Translations under genes and position numbers: made by a program | The notes under the pieces: generated by a model | Databases searched by the model: none | Seen by the model: the letters and a program-made list of their open reading frames with translations, nothing else | Told to the model about the DNA's origin: nothing | NCBI RefSeq assembly: GCF_011301715.1 | Contig: NZ_CP049870.1 | Coordinates: forward strand, 992,001-1,056,000 | DNA length: 64,000 nucleotides | Source of the DNA: Sphingomonas sp. HDW15A | Lineage (GTDB): Bacteria > Pseudomonadota > Alphaproteobacteria > Sphingomonadales > Sphingomonadaceae | Reading direction: 5' to 3' | Shown: positions 7,592-16,462 of the stretch, in pieces | Layout of the letters: every line of letters starts with the position of its first letter | Numbering within the stretch: the stretch's first letter is position 1

Positions 7592-8505
7592 TGCGGGGGC
7601 AGCCCGGCAATCGCGCGGGCAACGGCGCGCGGATCGAACGGACGCAGGTCATTGACTCCTTCGCCGACGCCGATGGCGTGGATCGGCAGGCCGAACTTCT
7701 CCGCCGCAGCCACGAGGACGCCGCCGCGCGCCGTTCCGTCAAGCTTGGTCATGATCAGTCCTGTAACCCCCGCATCGCGGGCGAAAACTTCAATCTGGTT
7801 CAATGCGTTCTGCCCCGTGGTCGCGTCGAGAACTAGTAGAACGTCGTGCGGCGCTTCCGGGTTCAACCGACCGAGTACCCGGCGAACCTTTGAAAGCTCG
7901 TCCATCAGGTGACTCTTGTTCTGAAGCCGGCCCGCTGTGTCGACGATCAATGCGTCGATGCCCGTCGCGGTCGCCTGTTTGACGCCATCATAAACAATTC
8001 CGGCCGCGTCGCCGCCTTCCTTGCCGGCAATGACCGGCGCGCCGATCCGCTCGCCCCAGATTCTCAGTTGCTCGATCGCCGCTGCGCGGAAGGTGTCGCC
8101 GGCAGCCAGGAGGACACCATAGTCCTGTTCCTTGAGCAGGTGTCCCAGCTTGCCGATGGTCGTGGTCTTGCCACTGCCGTTGACGCCTATCACCAGTATA
8201 ACGTGCGGTCTTGGAAAGCCCCAGACATCGAGCGGCTTGGCGACTGGCGCGAGGATCTTTTCGATCTCTTCGGCGAGAATGGTGCGTAGCCCGCGTTCGT
8301 CGAGCTGTTCAAAGCGGCGCGCAGCGATGGCGTCGCGAATTCGTTTCGATGCGCCGGGCCCGAGGTCCGACGCGATCAGCGCTTCCTCAATGTCGTCGAG
8401 GGTTGCGGTGTCGAGCGCGCGCGCCGTCGCCAGCCCGGTGATGTTTTCGCTTAGGCGGTCAGCAGTTTTCTTGAATCCGCCAGTCAGGCGGTCGAGCCAG
8501 CTCAT
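7588..8505 (-). CDS. ftsY: Signal recognition particle receptor FtsY
   Basis: 305 residues, short because the acidic N-terminal A domain seen in E. coli is nearly absent, as is usual in alphaproteobacteria. The NG domain has G-V-N-G-S-G-K-T-T-T (Walker A/G1), D-T-A-G-R-L-Q-N (G3), T-K-L-D-G-T-A-R-G-G (G4) and the D-T-F-R-A-A-A box. It is the membrane-side GTPase that docks ribosome-SRP complexes; its partner Ffh is encoded at 14974. Starts by ATGA overlap with mtaB. Confidence 0.95.
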   Translation of the reverse strand: MSWLDRLTGGFKKTADRLSENITGLATARALDTATLDDIEEALIASDLGPGASKRIRDAIAARRFEQLDERGLRTILAEEIEKILAPVAKPLDVWGFPRPHVILVIGVNGSGKTTTIGKLGHLLKEQDYGVLLAAGDTFRAAAIEQLRIWGERIGAPVIAGKEGGDAAGIVYDGVKQATATGIDALIVDTAGRLQNKSHLMDELSKVRRVLGRLNPEAPHDVLLVLDATTGQNALNQIEVFARDAGVTGLIMTKLDGTARGGVLVAAAEKFGLPIHAIGVGEGVNDLRPFDPRAVARAIAGLPPQ

Positions 8506-9638
8506 GCCGTGGTTCCGATGAGGTGGCCGCCGTCGCGGCCAGTGATGGTCGCGACGTTTATGTCGCCGCGGACGCCGTTGGCAAGGCGGATCGGCGCATC
8601 ATTGTTGGCCCGCCCGAGACCGTCGCTTTCCATGAGGAAGTGCTGGCGGGTGCCGATCAGGCTTTCGAGCCAGGCCGACCGGCGCGCCTCGGCGGCGGCA
8701 CGTAGCCGCGCTGCGCGCGCTTTGACGATTTCGCGTTCGACCTGCGGCATTCGGGCCGCCGGCGTGTTGGCGCGGGGCGAGAATGGGAACACGTGCGCTG
8801 AAACGATTTCGCAATCGTCGAGTAGCCGCAGCGTGTTCAGTGCCGCTTCCTCGCTTTCCGTCGGAAAGCCGGCGATGAGGTCGGCCCCGATAGTCGCGTC
8901 GGATCTCGCGCGCTTGATGGCGGCTACAGTCACCACGGATTGCGCTCGGCTGTGACGGCGCTTCATCCGCTTGAGCACCAGGTCGTCGCCGGCCTGCAGC
9001 GAGAGGTGGAAATGCGGCATCAGTCGCGGCTCGCCGGCAATGAGTTCCATCAGCGCGCCGTCGATCTCCACGCTGTCCAGGCTCGACAGGCGCAGTCGCT
9101 TCAGACAAGGCAAGTCGCGCAGCAGGCGCTGGCAGAGGTGGCCAAGGCCGCCTTCGTAATCCGTGATGTCCACGCCGGTCAGGACGATTTCCTTCGCGCC
9201 GCGGCCGATTTCCTTCGTCACCGCATCGCGCACCATTTCGTAAGGTACCGACCGCGACGGTCCACGCGCCTGCCAGATGGCGCAGAAAGTGCAGCGGTGA
9301 TCACACCCCGTTTGGACGGAAACGAAGCTCTTCACCTTGTGCAGTAGGCCGGTGGCCGGGATAACGGCTGCGTGGTCGTCGCGAAGCCGGATCTCGTCGA
9401 CCTCGGGCATCGCACGGAAGCTCTCTGCGTCTAGCTGGACTGCGCATCCCGCAACGACAATTCGAGCCTCAGGTCGATCGCGACGCGCGCGGCGGATCGC
9501 TTGTCGCGTCTGGCGCACAGCCTCGTTGGTCACCGCGCAACTGTTGACGATGATCGTGCCCGGCTCCGCGCCAGCCTTCATCGTTTCGGCTTCCGCGAAG
9601 TTCAGCCGGCAACCGAGGGCGATCGTCTCAACGCTCAA
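8502..9638 (-). CDS. mtaB: tRNA t6A37 methylthiotransferase MtaB
   Basis: 378 residues from a TTG at 9638 that overlaps the dapF stop (TTGA); the protein then begins S-V-E-T-I-A-L-G-C-R-L-N as expected. An N-terminal UPF0004 domain has cysteines in G-C-R-L-N, N-S-C-A-V-T and A-G-C-A-V. The radical-SAM motif C-D-H-R-C-T-F-C follows near residue 140, and a TRAM-like C-terminus ends the protein. The enzyme adds a methylthio group to t6A at position 37 of ANN-decoding tRNAs using two [4Fe-4S] clusters. MiaB is the alternative paralogue, but length and motifs fit MtaB better. Confidence 0.88.
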   Translation of the reverse strand: MSVETIALGCRLNFAEAETMKAGAEPGTIIVNSCAVTNEAVRQTRQAIRRARRDRPEARIVVAGCAVQLDAESFRAMPEVDEIRLRDDHAAVIPATGLLHKVKSFVSVQTGCDHRCTFCAIWQARGPSRSVPYEMVRDAVTKEIGRGAKEIVLTGVDITDYEGGLGHLCQRLLRDLPCLKRLRLSSLDSVEIDGALMELIAGEPRLMPHFHLSLQAGDDLVLKRMKRRHSRAQSVVTVAAIKRARSDATIGADLIAGFPTESEEAALNTLRLLDDCEIVSAHVFPFSPRANTPAARMPQVEREIVKARAARLRAAAEARRSAWLESLIGTRQHFLMESDGLGRANNDAPIRLANGVRGDINVATITGRDGGHLIGTTA

Positions 9639-10420
9639 AGGTCGATCTCGCCCTTGAAGACGTGGGTCGCGGACCCGCGCATCGTGATTTCCCCGCCGGC
9701 CTGCCAGCCAATGGTCAAGGTTCCCCCCGGCATCGTCACTTTGACAGGAGAGGTGGCGCGTTTCGAGGCGATGGCTGCGACCGCAGTGGCGCAGGCCCCG
9801 GTCCCGCAGGCGCGCGTAAGGCCAGCGCCGCGCTCCCACGTGCGAAGTGTGATCCCGTCCGGGTCTATCCTGGCTACGTTGACGTTGATCCGCTCGGGAA
9901 ACGCCGGATCATGCTCAATACTCGGTCCGAGCTGGTCGAGCGGTATCGCCGCTGGATCGTCGACGAAGAACACGACATGCGGGTTGCCGACATTCACCGC
10001 GATCGGCCTGTTAAGCGGACCCCATCCCATCGGCACGGGCGACGTGTCCATGGGATAGCCCAGCGGGATGTCTGCCCAACCGAACTTTGGCGCTGGAAGC
10101 GTCACTTCGACCTCGTCGCCAGCGCTCTTGCCAGCGACGATTCCGCCGCCAGTCTCGATGCTGTTAGCGCCGGTCAGCGCGACGACGCACCGGCTGGCGT
10201 TGCCGCAGCTTTGCACTTCGCCGCCGTCATGATTCCAGATTCGCATCCGGACATCGGCCTTGTCGGACTTTTCGATGAGGATCAGCTGGTCGCAGCCAAT
10301 CCCCAGATGACGGTCGCAAAGCCGTCGTGCGAGCGCTTCGGTCATCTCGATTGACTGTTCGCGCCCGTCGAGGATCACGAAGTCATTGCCGAGCCCGTGC
10401 ATCTTGTGGAATTGCCGCAT
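9635..10420 (-). CDS. dapF: Diaminopimelate epimerase
   Basis: 261 residues from the ATG at 10420, giving the family N-terminus M-R-Q-F-H-K-M-H-G-L-G-N-D-F. The two catalytic cysteines are in S-C-G-N-A-S-R-C and A-C-G-T-G-A-C. DapF converts LL- to meso-diaminopimelate for lysine and peptidoglycan synthesis. The first motif has A-S where most homologues have G-x. First gene of the leftward six-gene run; divergent from the gene at 10491 across about 70 bases. Confidence 0.95.
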   Translation of the reverse strand: MRQFHKMHGLGNDFVILDGREQSIEMTEALARRLCDRHLGIGCDQLILIEKSDKADVRMRIWNHDGGEVQSCGNASRCVVALTGANSIETGGGIVAGKSAGDEVEVTLPAPKFGWADIPLGYPMDTSPVPMGWGPLNRPIAVNVGNPHVVFFVDDPAAIPLDQLGPSIEHDPAFPERINVNVARIDPDGITLRTWERGAGLTRACGTGACATAVAAIASKRATSPVKVTMPGGTLTIGWQAGGEITMRGSATHVFKGEIDL

Positions 10421-10490
10421 CACGCCGCGGGACTTAGGAGGGCAGGGCCGCTTCGTCCACTCATTGGACCGCGGACCAAGGAGAACATAC

Positions 10491-10933
10491 GTGCTGAAAT
10501 CCGCTTCCGACGTTATGCAGGACGTGCTGATCGACGCAGTCGTCGAAGCGATCGAGGCATTGAAGGCCGGGTCGGGCGGGCTGCCCAACCAGCTGCTTCG
10601 CGACGTCCAGGCAATCCATCGCAACGCCGCCTTCGACGATCTGCCGAAGCCACTTCAGGACGCCGTTCGCCAGAGCGTCCGCGCCGCCTTCAACCAGCTT
10701 TTGAAGGAAGGCTACGCCGTCGGCCCGAAGAGCGAGATGCAGTCGCGGCCGCTCGATCGCGTACCCGAACGCCAACGTCCCGCGCCCGGCGATCGTCGCG
10801 CTCCGGCCGACCGCCGTTTCGTTCGAAAGAGCCCGGGTCGCCGGGGCCGGACCGTCCCGGCGGTGGCCCGGACCGGTCTGGCGGCGGGCCCCGCAAGGGA
10901 CCGCGCCCCGGAGGCGGAAAGCCCAAGGCGTGA
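10491..10933 (+). CDS. Conserved hypothetical protein, reading frame broken once
   Basis: GTG start with an AAGGAGA site. The first ~85 residues are a well-formed helical domain (S-A-S-D-V-M-Q-D-V-L-I-D, then L-P-N-Q-L-L-R-D-V-Q-A-I-H-R). A basic Arg/Pro/Gly-rich tail follows. In the given sequence the starting frame runs on into the next gene with no plausible end. Adding one G to the GGGG run at 10843-10846 switches to a frame reading D-R-P-G-G-G-P-D-R-S-G-G-G-P and stopping at 10933. That stop overlaps the next start as GTGA. Function unknown; the tail suggests nucleic-acid contact (inference). Confidence 0.6.
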
Positions 10934-11481
10934 GCCAAGGGACCGAGGCGGCGCACGCTGTCTTGCGTTTCTGGTTCGACGATGTCGGCAAGGACCGCTG
11001 GTTCGCAAAGGACAACAGGCTCGACCTGGAGATCGCGCGGCGTTTCGGTGACCTTCGCAAGGAGGTCCTGGCAAGTAAGGCGGCGGGCTGGAGGGACAGT
11101 ATTGAGACGCTGACTGCTGCTATCCTCCTTACTGACCAATTCAGCCGTAACATCTTCCGCGGCAGCGCGAAGGCATTCGAGGCGGATCCGTTGGCGCTGG
11201 AGTTAGCATTCGAAGCGCTAGACCGGGGTTGGAGCCATTCGGCGCCCGAAGCCTGGCGCGCCTTCCTGCTGATGCCGTTGATGCACAGCGAGGACCCGGA
11301 CGTGCAGACGCGCTGCGTCGAGGAGTTCCAGCGCTTGGGCGACCCGCTTAACCTCGAATTTGCGCTTCAGCACCGTGACCAGATTGATCGGTTCGGTCGC
11401 TTCCCTGGCCGAAACAAGGCACTCGGCCGGGTGTCCACGATGGAAGAACGCGAAGCGCTGGAAGCGGGCGCAGCGTTCTAA
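10930..11481 (+). CDS. DUF924 family protein
   Basis: 183 residues, GTG start overlapping the preceding stop (GTGA). The DUF924 pattern is visible: V-L-R-F-W-F at the N-terminus, L-T-D-Q-F-S-R-N-I-F-R-G near 68-80, F-L-L-M-P-L-M-H-S-E and Q-H-R-D-Q-I-D-R-F-G-R-F-P-G-R-N near 145-160. The family is all-alpha and TPR-like; its biochemical role is not known to me. Probably co-transcribed with the hypothetical gene before it. Confidence 0.85.
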   Translation: MSQGTEAAHAVLRFWFDDVGKDRWFAKDNRLDLEIARRFGDLRKEVLASKAAGWRDSIETLTAAILLTDQFSRNIFRGSAKAFEADPLALELAFEALDRGWSHSAPEAWRAFLLMPLMHSEDPDVQTRCVEEFQRLGDPLNLEFALQHRDQIDRFGRFPGRNKALGRVSTMEEREALEAGAAF

Positions 11482-11554
11482 TGGTCAGTTTCCTTCGCGA
11501 ATTTCGCATGCTCCCGGGCTTCTGTTCATCTGGGCAGCTGTGTAGAGTGCTCTT

Positions 11555-12166
11555 GTGATCCGAGCCGGCGGAGACGATGCGCTTCTGGACAGCATTGGGC
11601 TAAGCCCGATTGCCAGCGTGATCAGCAATCCGCGCCGGCCGGATAACCCGATCGAAGTCGCCAACCCCGCATTCTGCGAGCTTACTGGTTACGCCGAGGC
11701 GGAGGTCGTTGGACGCAACTGCCGCTTCCTCGCAGGCGAGGGCACAGAGCCTTGGCTGACCGAACGGATCCGGCAGGGTATTGTGAACAGGCGCTCTGTT
11801 CTCGTCGATATCCTGAACTACCGCAGCGACGGCCGGCCATTCCGTAACGCGGTGCTGGTAACGCCTTTGTTCGATAGCGATGGCGAGCTCAGCTATTTCC
11901 TTGGCTCGCAAGTGGAGCTCGGGGACGAAGATCCTGGGATGTTCGTGAGCCGTCGGGAGCGAGCCGTTGCGATGGTCAAGGCATTGCCTCAGCGCCAACG
12001 ACAGGTTCTCGAGCAGATCGCGAGGGGACATCGCAACAAGCAGATCGCCTATGCGCTCTCGATCAGCGAGAAGACCGTGAAGATGCACCGCGAACTTCTA
12101 CTTCAGCGGCTCGGTGTATCGACGACAGCCGATGCCATCCGGATCGCGGTCGAGGCCGGGCTGTAA
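11555..12166 (+). CDS. LOV-HTH blue-light-responsive transcription factor (EL222-like)
   Basis: 203 residues, GTG start. An N-terminal LOV/PAS domain (about 13-120) contains G-R-N-C-R-F-L-A-G with the flavin-adduct cysteine at residue 56, plus [13 protein letters not shown] and Y-F-L-G-S-Q-V-E. A short linker leads to a LuxR/GerE-type HTH (about 138-200) with K-T-V-K-M-H-R. Architecture and sequence closely resemble EL222 of Erythrobacter litoralis. In EL222, blue light forms an FMN-cysteine adduct, frees the HTH and drives dimeric DNA binding. The N-terminal extension before the LOV core is shorter here. A 7-bp hairpin without a T-tract lies at 12166-12185, so read-through to the next gene is possible. 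Confidence 0.9.
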   Translation: MIRAGGDDALLDSIGLSPIASVISNPRRPDNPIEVANPAFCELTGYAEAEVVGRNCRFLAGEGTEPWLTERIRQGIVNRRSVLVDILNYRSDGRPFRNAVLVTPLFDSDGELSYFLGSQVELGDEDPGMFVSRRERAVAMVKALPQRQRQVLEQIARGHRNKQIAYALSISEKTVKMHRELLLQRLGVSTTADAIRIAVEAGL

Positions 12167-12247
12167 TACGGCCTAAAAGCCGTATGGATTGCATGAAGGC
12201 CTCCGCATACCTCCGACGCTCAACGGGGGTATAAAAAGGAGCCCGAC

Positions 12248-12796
12248 ATGCCTTCTCATCGTCTCGTCTATCTTACTCTGGCCGCCGCGAGCATTCCTCT
12301 GGTGACCACTGCCGCGCTGAGCCACAACCACAAGGCCGGCGCCAAGTCCGCTGGTAATATCGTCGCTGGCGTCAGCGCGTCGAAGGATCACAAGACCCTG
12401 GTCGCCGCCGTAAAGGCTGCAGGCCTCGTGGACACTCTCGCTTCTGGTGGACCCTTCACGGTGTTCGCGCCCACTGACGCCGCCTTTGGCAAGCTTCCCG
12501 CGGGCACGCTCGACACGCTTCTCAAGCCTGAGAACAAGGGAACTCTAACGTCGATCCTGACCTACCACGTCGTCTCGGGAAAAGTGTCGGCAAAGTCGCT
12601 TGTCGAGCAGATCAATGCCGGCGGCGGACAGGCCGTGCTGACGACCGTGCAGGGCGGCAAGCTTACCGCGACACTTGACAGTGGCAAGGTCGTGCTGCGC
12701 GATCAATCTGGCGGAACGGCCACCGTCACGACCGCAGACCTCATGCAGTCCAACGGCGTTATTCACGTCACGGACTCGGTCTCCCTCCCGGGCTGA
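12248..12796 (+). CDS. Exported fasciclin (FAS1) domain protein
   Basis: 182 residues. A signal peptide (about 1-24) precedes one FAS1 domain with H2 region F-T-V-F-A-P-T-D-A-A-F and H1-like G-V-I-H-V-T-D-S-V at the end. The ribosome-binding site AAAAGGAG precedes the ATG. FAS1 domains mediate adhesion or surface interactions; bacterial forms are secreted or periplasmic. It follows the LOV-HTH gene by 82 bases on the same strand, so it may belong to that regulator's unit or be a target, which is inference only. Confidence 0.85.
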   Translation: MPSHRLVYLTLAAASIPLVTTAALSHNHKAGAKSAGNIVAGVSASKDHKTLVAAVKAAGLVDTLASGGPFTVFAPTDAAFGKLPAGTLDTLLKPENKGTLTSILTYHVVSGKVSAKSLVEQINAGGGQAVLTTVQGGKLTATLDSGKVVLRDQSGGTATVTTADLMQSNGVIHVTDSVSLPG

Positions 12797-12806
12797 GCCC
12801 GAAAGG

Positions 12807-12843
12807 CTGTCGGCCGCCGAAGCTGCCCCTTGGCGGCCGACAG
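12807..12843. terminator. Long perfect hairpin between convergent genes
   Basis: CTGTCGGCCGCC at 12807-12818 pairs perfectly with GGCGGCCGACAG at 12832-12843. It lies between the ends of the fasciclin gene and the convergent DUF885 gene. T-tracts are weak on both sides, so termination in both directions is likely but not certain. Confidence 0.55.
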
Positions 12844-12848
12844 TAGCT

Positions 12849-14735
12849 CTATTGAAGCCGGGGTTGAGAGCCGGAATTGGGCGCCCTTCCGCCGGACGCG
12901 ATATAGGCATCCACCAGCTCTTCCAGGACATCAAGCGGCACCGAGCCGTTCTCAAGTACCACGCCATGGAAGTCGCGAATGTCGAAGCGCGGGCCAAGAG
13001 CTTGCCGGGCCCGATCGCGTAGCTCCAGGATCTTGAGCTGTCCGATCATGTAACTGGTCGCTTGACCCGGCCAGTTGAAATAACGCTCGACCTCCTTGGT
13101 AGCATCGCGCTCTGACAGCAGGGCGTTTTGCAGGAAATACTGAATGGCCTGCTCACGCGTCCATTGCTTGGAATGGATGCCGGTGTCGGTGACAAGGCGG
13201 ACCGCCCGCCACAATTGCGTGGATAGCATCCCGAACTCGGAGATTGGGTCCTGGTAAAATCCCATCTCCTTGCCGACGCCTTCCGCGTACAGCCCCCATC
13301 CTTCGGCATAAGCGCCATAGCCGCCGAAGCGACGGAACTTCGGAACATTGGGAAGCTCCTGGGCCAACGCGATCTGGAAATGGTGACCCGGGGCGCCCTC
13401 GTGGTAGCTGATGGCCTCGATCTGGGGCTTTAGCACCTGGTTCATGTCGGCCAGGTTCACATAATAGATGCCAGGGCGGGAGCCATCCTCCGAGGGGCTA
13501 TTGTAGAAGGCGACAGGCGCTGTCTCCTGGCGCCACGTCTCGACGGCGCGAACCTCGAGCGGCGCCTTCGGCAAGCGGCGGAAAAACTCCGGTGCCTTTG
13601 CCATGACCTGCGCGATGTAGCGCTTGGCGTCCGTCAGATACTGCTGACGACCAGCCTCGGTGTTCGGATATTTATACTGCTGGCCCGAGGTGATGTGCTT
13701 GAAGAATTCCTGCAGCGATCCCTTGAACCCGACCTGCGTCTTGATCCGCTCCATCTCGCCATGAATCCGCGCGACTTGCTGGAGGCCAATCTGATGGATC
13801 TGGTCGGCTGTAAGGTCCGTCGTCGTCGAGTTCTGCAAGCGATTGGCGTAATAGGCGGCGCCTTGGGGAAGGCTCCAGGCGCCCCGATTGCCCTGGCTTT
13901 GCGGCTCAAGAGCGTCCCACGTGGCAAGGAACGTTCGATAACCGCGCTGGAAGGGGCCTGTCAGTGCCTCGCGTGCCTGCGAGACAAGTCGGTCTTTCTC
14001 TGCTTGCGGCACGTCGAGCTTTGCGACCTTGCTTTTGAAGTCGGCAAAAACCGGCGTGTCAGCCCCGGACGCAAACGGAGCGCCGGCAAGGACTCTTTGT
14101 GCATCTGCGCGCACCGGGGCGAAATTGAACTTGGACGGGACGATGCCCATGCTCGCCTGCTGACGCATGTTCGCAGTGATTTCGTTCATCACCCGCTCCA
14201 CCTCGCGCAAACGGGCGATATAGGCCTCGGCGTCGGCTACGCTGCTGACCCGGTGCTGGTTGATCATGAACACCGGAATGGAGCCGGCAGGGCTGCCGTT
14301 CGTGCTTGCCGGAAAGCCGTGCCAGCGCCAGCGGAACGAAGCGATATCCTGCTCGATCTCTTCTTCGAACATGCGGTAGCTGAGGCGACCCGCCGATGTG
14401 AGACTGGCCGGATTGAACTGTGCTCGAAGCGCTGCCAGCTGGCGCTTGGCGAGGGCCAGTCCCTCCTGGCGATGGGCATCCGTGTAGATATCGAGACGAT
14501 CGTACTGCTCTTTGCGGCCAAGCCCCGTCAGCCCTTGCGGTGAACGCGCGAGCTGCTCTTCAAAAGCAGCATCGAGGAAGGTGAGCAGCCTCTGGTCTTC
14601 TGCAGTGGGATCGACAATTGGCTGGATCGGTGCGCCGACCGGCACGACAGGCGCGACGGTAGCTGGGGCTTGAGGCGGCAGCGTTGCGCACGCGGTTGTG
14701 GCAAGCAGGAAGATCGTGGCAGCAAGGTGCTTCAT
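12849..14735 (-). CDS. DUF885 family lipoprotein, putative metal-dependent peptidase
   Basis: 628 residues from the ATG at 14735, which gives a lipoprotein-type leader ending A-T-T-A-C near residue 16. The DUF885 catalytic-like region has Y-H-E-G-A-P-G-H-H-F-Q followed by A-Y-A-E-G-W-G-L-Y-A-E about 30 residues later, resembling zinc-peptidase metal sites. It is probably anchored in the envelope facing the periplasm. Proteolytic activity is inferred from the family; the substrate is unknown. It stands alone, convergent with the fasciclin gene. Confidence 0.85.
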   Translation of the reverse strand: MKHLAATIFLLATTACATLPPQAPATVAPVVPVGAPIQPIVDPTAEDQRLLTFLDAAFEEQLARSPQGLTGLGRKEQYDRLDIYTDAHRQEGLALAKRQLAALRAQFNPASLTSAGRLSYRMFEEEIEQDIASFRWRWHGFPASTNGSPAGSIPVFMINQHRVSSVADAEAYIARLREVERVMNEITANMRQQASMGIVPSKFNFAPVRADAQRVLAGAPFASGADTPVFADFKSKVAKLDVPQAEKDRLVSQAREALTGPFQRGYRTFLATWDALEPQSQGNRGAWSLPQGAAYYANRLQNSTTTDLTADQIHQIGLQQVARIHGEMERIKTQVGFKGSLQEFFKHITSGQQYKYPNTEAGRQQYLTDAKRYIAQVMAKAPEFFRRLPKAPLEVRAVETWRQETAPVAFYNSPSEDGSRPGIYYVNLADMNQVLKPQIEAISYHEGAPGHHFQIALAQELPNVPKFRRFGGYGAYAEGWGLYAEGVGKEMGFYQDPISEFGMLSTQLWRAVRLVTDTGIHSKQWTREQAIQYFLQNALLSERDATKEVERYFNWPGQATSYMIGQLKILELRDRARQALGPRFDIRDFHGVVLENGSVPLDVLEELVDAYIASGGRAPNSGSQPRLQ

Positions 14736-14910
14736 CGGTCGGCATCTCCGGGTTGGATGCGAACATCTAAGCGCAACGCGAAGCACCTGTAAAACCACCT
14801 CGAGGCCGGTAGTCTTCCTGCTGTCGCAACCTTGACCCCGCCGCACCTCTCGCGTAGGGGCGCGCACGTCTTAACGGACATGACATCGACGATGCCCTCG
14901 GGGCGCGCTG

Positions 14911-14934
14911 GCCGGCGAGTATTCGCCCGCCGGC
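14911..14934 (+). other. Hairpin in the leader of ffh
   Basis: GCCGGCG at 14911-14917 pairs with CGCCGGC at 14928-14934 across a 10-base loop. It lies in the 238-base region between the DUF885 gene and ffh, about 40 bases before the ffh start. No T-tract follows, so it is not an obvious terminator. I see no gene or other convincing signal in this interval. Confidence 0.35.
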
Positions 14935-14973
14935 GTCTCGTTCGTTGTTGCAGTCCGAAACGAAGGAATTTTG

Positions 14974-16428
14974 ATGTTCGAAAGCCTTAGCGATCGCCTC
15001 AGCGGCGTCTTCGACAAGCTCCGCGGGCGCGGTGCATTGTCCGAGGACGACGTCCGCTCGGCGATGCGCGAGGTTCGGGTTGCGCTCCTGGAAGCCGACG
15101 TTGCTCTTCCGGTCGCGCGCGATTTTGTCGACAAGGTCACGGAACGTGCCGTCGGCGCCGAGGTCATCCGCTCGGTCACCCCGGGCCAGATGGTCGTCAA
15201 GATCGTGCACGATGCGCTGGTCGAGATGTTGGGCACGGACAATGCCGAGCTCAACCTCGGCGTGAACCCGCCCGCGGTCGTGATGATGGTTGGCCTCCAG
15301 GGCTCGGGCAAGACGACCACCACCGCAAAACTTGCCAAGCGACTTTCCGAGCGGGAACGCAAGAAGGTCCTGATGGCTTCGCTCGACGTCGCCCGCCCGG
15401 CGGCGCAGGAGCAGCTTGCCGTGCTTGGCCGCCAGGTCGGCGTCGACACCCTTCCGATCGTTGCCGGGCAGACGCCGGTCCAGATCGCCCAGCGGGCTCT
15501 CCAGGCCGCGAAGCTCCAGGGCTTCGATGTCCTCATGCTCGACACCGCGGGCCGCCTCCACGTCGACGACGCCTTGATGGCCGAGATGAAGGCGGTCGCT
15601 GCCGTCTCCAACCCGGTAGAGACGCTTCTGGTGGTCGACAGCCTGACCGGCCAGGACGCGGTCAACGTCGCCAAGGGCTTTGCCGGCGAGGTCGAGCTGT
15701 CGGGCGTGGTTCTCACTCGAATGGACGGCGATGCCCGCGGCGGTGCCGCGCTTTCCATGCGCGCGGTCACCGGCAAGCCGATCAAGTTCGCCGGAACCGG
15801 CGAGGCGATGGACAAGCTCGAAGCGTTCCACCCGGATCGCGTCGCGGGCCGCATCCTCGGCATGGGCGACGTCGTAAGCCTGGTCGAGCGCGCCGCCGAA
15901 AGCGTCAAGATCGAGGACGCGGAAAAGCTCGCGGCCAAGATGGAGAAGGGCAAATTCGACCTCGACGACCTCGCCCTCCAGATCCAGCAGATGAAGCGCA
16001 TGGGCGGACTCGGCGCGCTCGCCTCGATGCTTCCCGGAATGAAGGGCCTGCCCAAGGCCGGTGCGGTCGACGACAAGGCGCTGGTCCGGCTCGAGGCGAT
16101 GATGAGCTCGATGACCGCCAAGGAGCGGCGCCTGCCCAATATCATCAATGCCAAGCGCAAGATTCGCATCGCCAAGGGCAGCGGGACCACCGTCCAGGAG
16201 GTCAACAAGCTTTTGAAAATGCACCTCGAAATGTCAAACGCGATGAAGCGGCTGAAGAAGCTCGGCGGCTTCGGCAAGCTCGCGGCGATGTTCGGGCAGG
16301 GCGGAATGGAAAAGGCGCTGGGCGGCCTCGCTCCTGGCGGCCAGCTTTCGGGCGGAATGCCGGGATTGCCCGGGCTGGGTGGTCCTGGAGGCCTTCCTCC
16401 GGGCTTCGATAAATTTGGCAAGAAATAA
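14974..16428 (+). CDS. ffh: Signal recognition particle protein Ffh
   Basis: 484 residues from the ATG at 14974 (AAGGA upstream); a TTG directly before it is ignored. The NG GTPase domain has G-L-Q-G-S-G-K-T-T-T, D-V-A-R-P-A-A, D-T-A-G-R-L-H and T-R-M-D-G-D-A-R-G-G. The C-terminal M domain (about 300-435) has methionine-rich helices and S-G-T-T-V-Q-E-V-N. A Gly/Pro/Leu-rich tail of about 45 residues ends the protein. Ffh with 4.5S RNA carries ribosomes making membrane proteins to FtsY. First gene of ffh-rpsP-rimM. Confidence 0.96.
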   Translation: MFESLSDRLSGVFDKLRGRGALSEDDVRSAMREVRVALLEADVALPVARDFVDKVTERAVGAEVIRSVTPGQMVVKIVHDALVEMLGTDNAELNLGVNPPAVVMMVGLQGSGKTTTTAKLAKRLSERERKKVLMASLDVARPAAQEQLAVLGRQVGVDTLPIVAGQTPVQIAQRALQAAKLQGFDVLMLDTAGRLHVDDALMAEMKAVAAVSNPVETLLVVDSLTGQDAVNVAKGFAGEVELSGVVLTRMDGDARGGAALSMRAVTGKPIKFAGTGEAMDKLEAFHPDRVAGRILGMGDVVSLVERAAESVKIEDAEKLAAKMEKGKFDLDDLALQIQQMKRMGGLGALASMLPGMKGLPKAGAVDDKALVRLEAMMSSMTAKERRLPNIINAKRKIRIAKGSGTTVQEVNKLLKMHLEMSNAMKRLKKLGGFGKLAAMFGQGGMEKALGGLAPGGQLSGGMPGLPGLGGPGGLPPGFDKFGKK

Positions 16429-16462
16429 GCGTAAATTACGGAAATAAAGAAGGAAGAAGAAA

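Noticed and set aside
10820..10880. Programmed -1 frameshift in the gene at 10491
   Set aside because: No slippery heptamer plus stimulatory structure is evident, and five other genes show the same one-base deficit in G/C runs.
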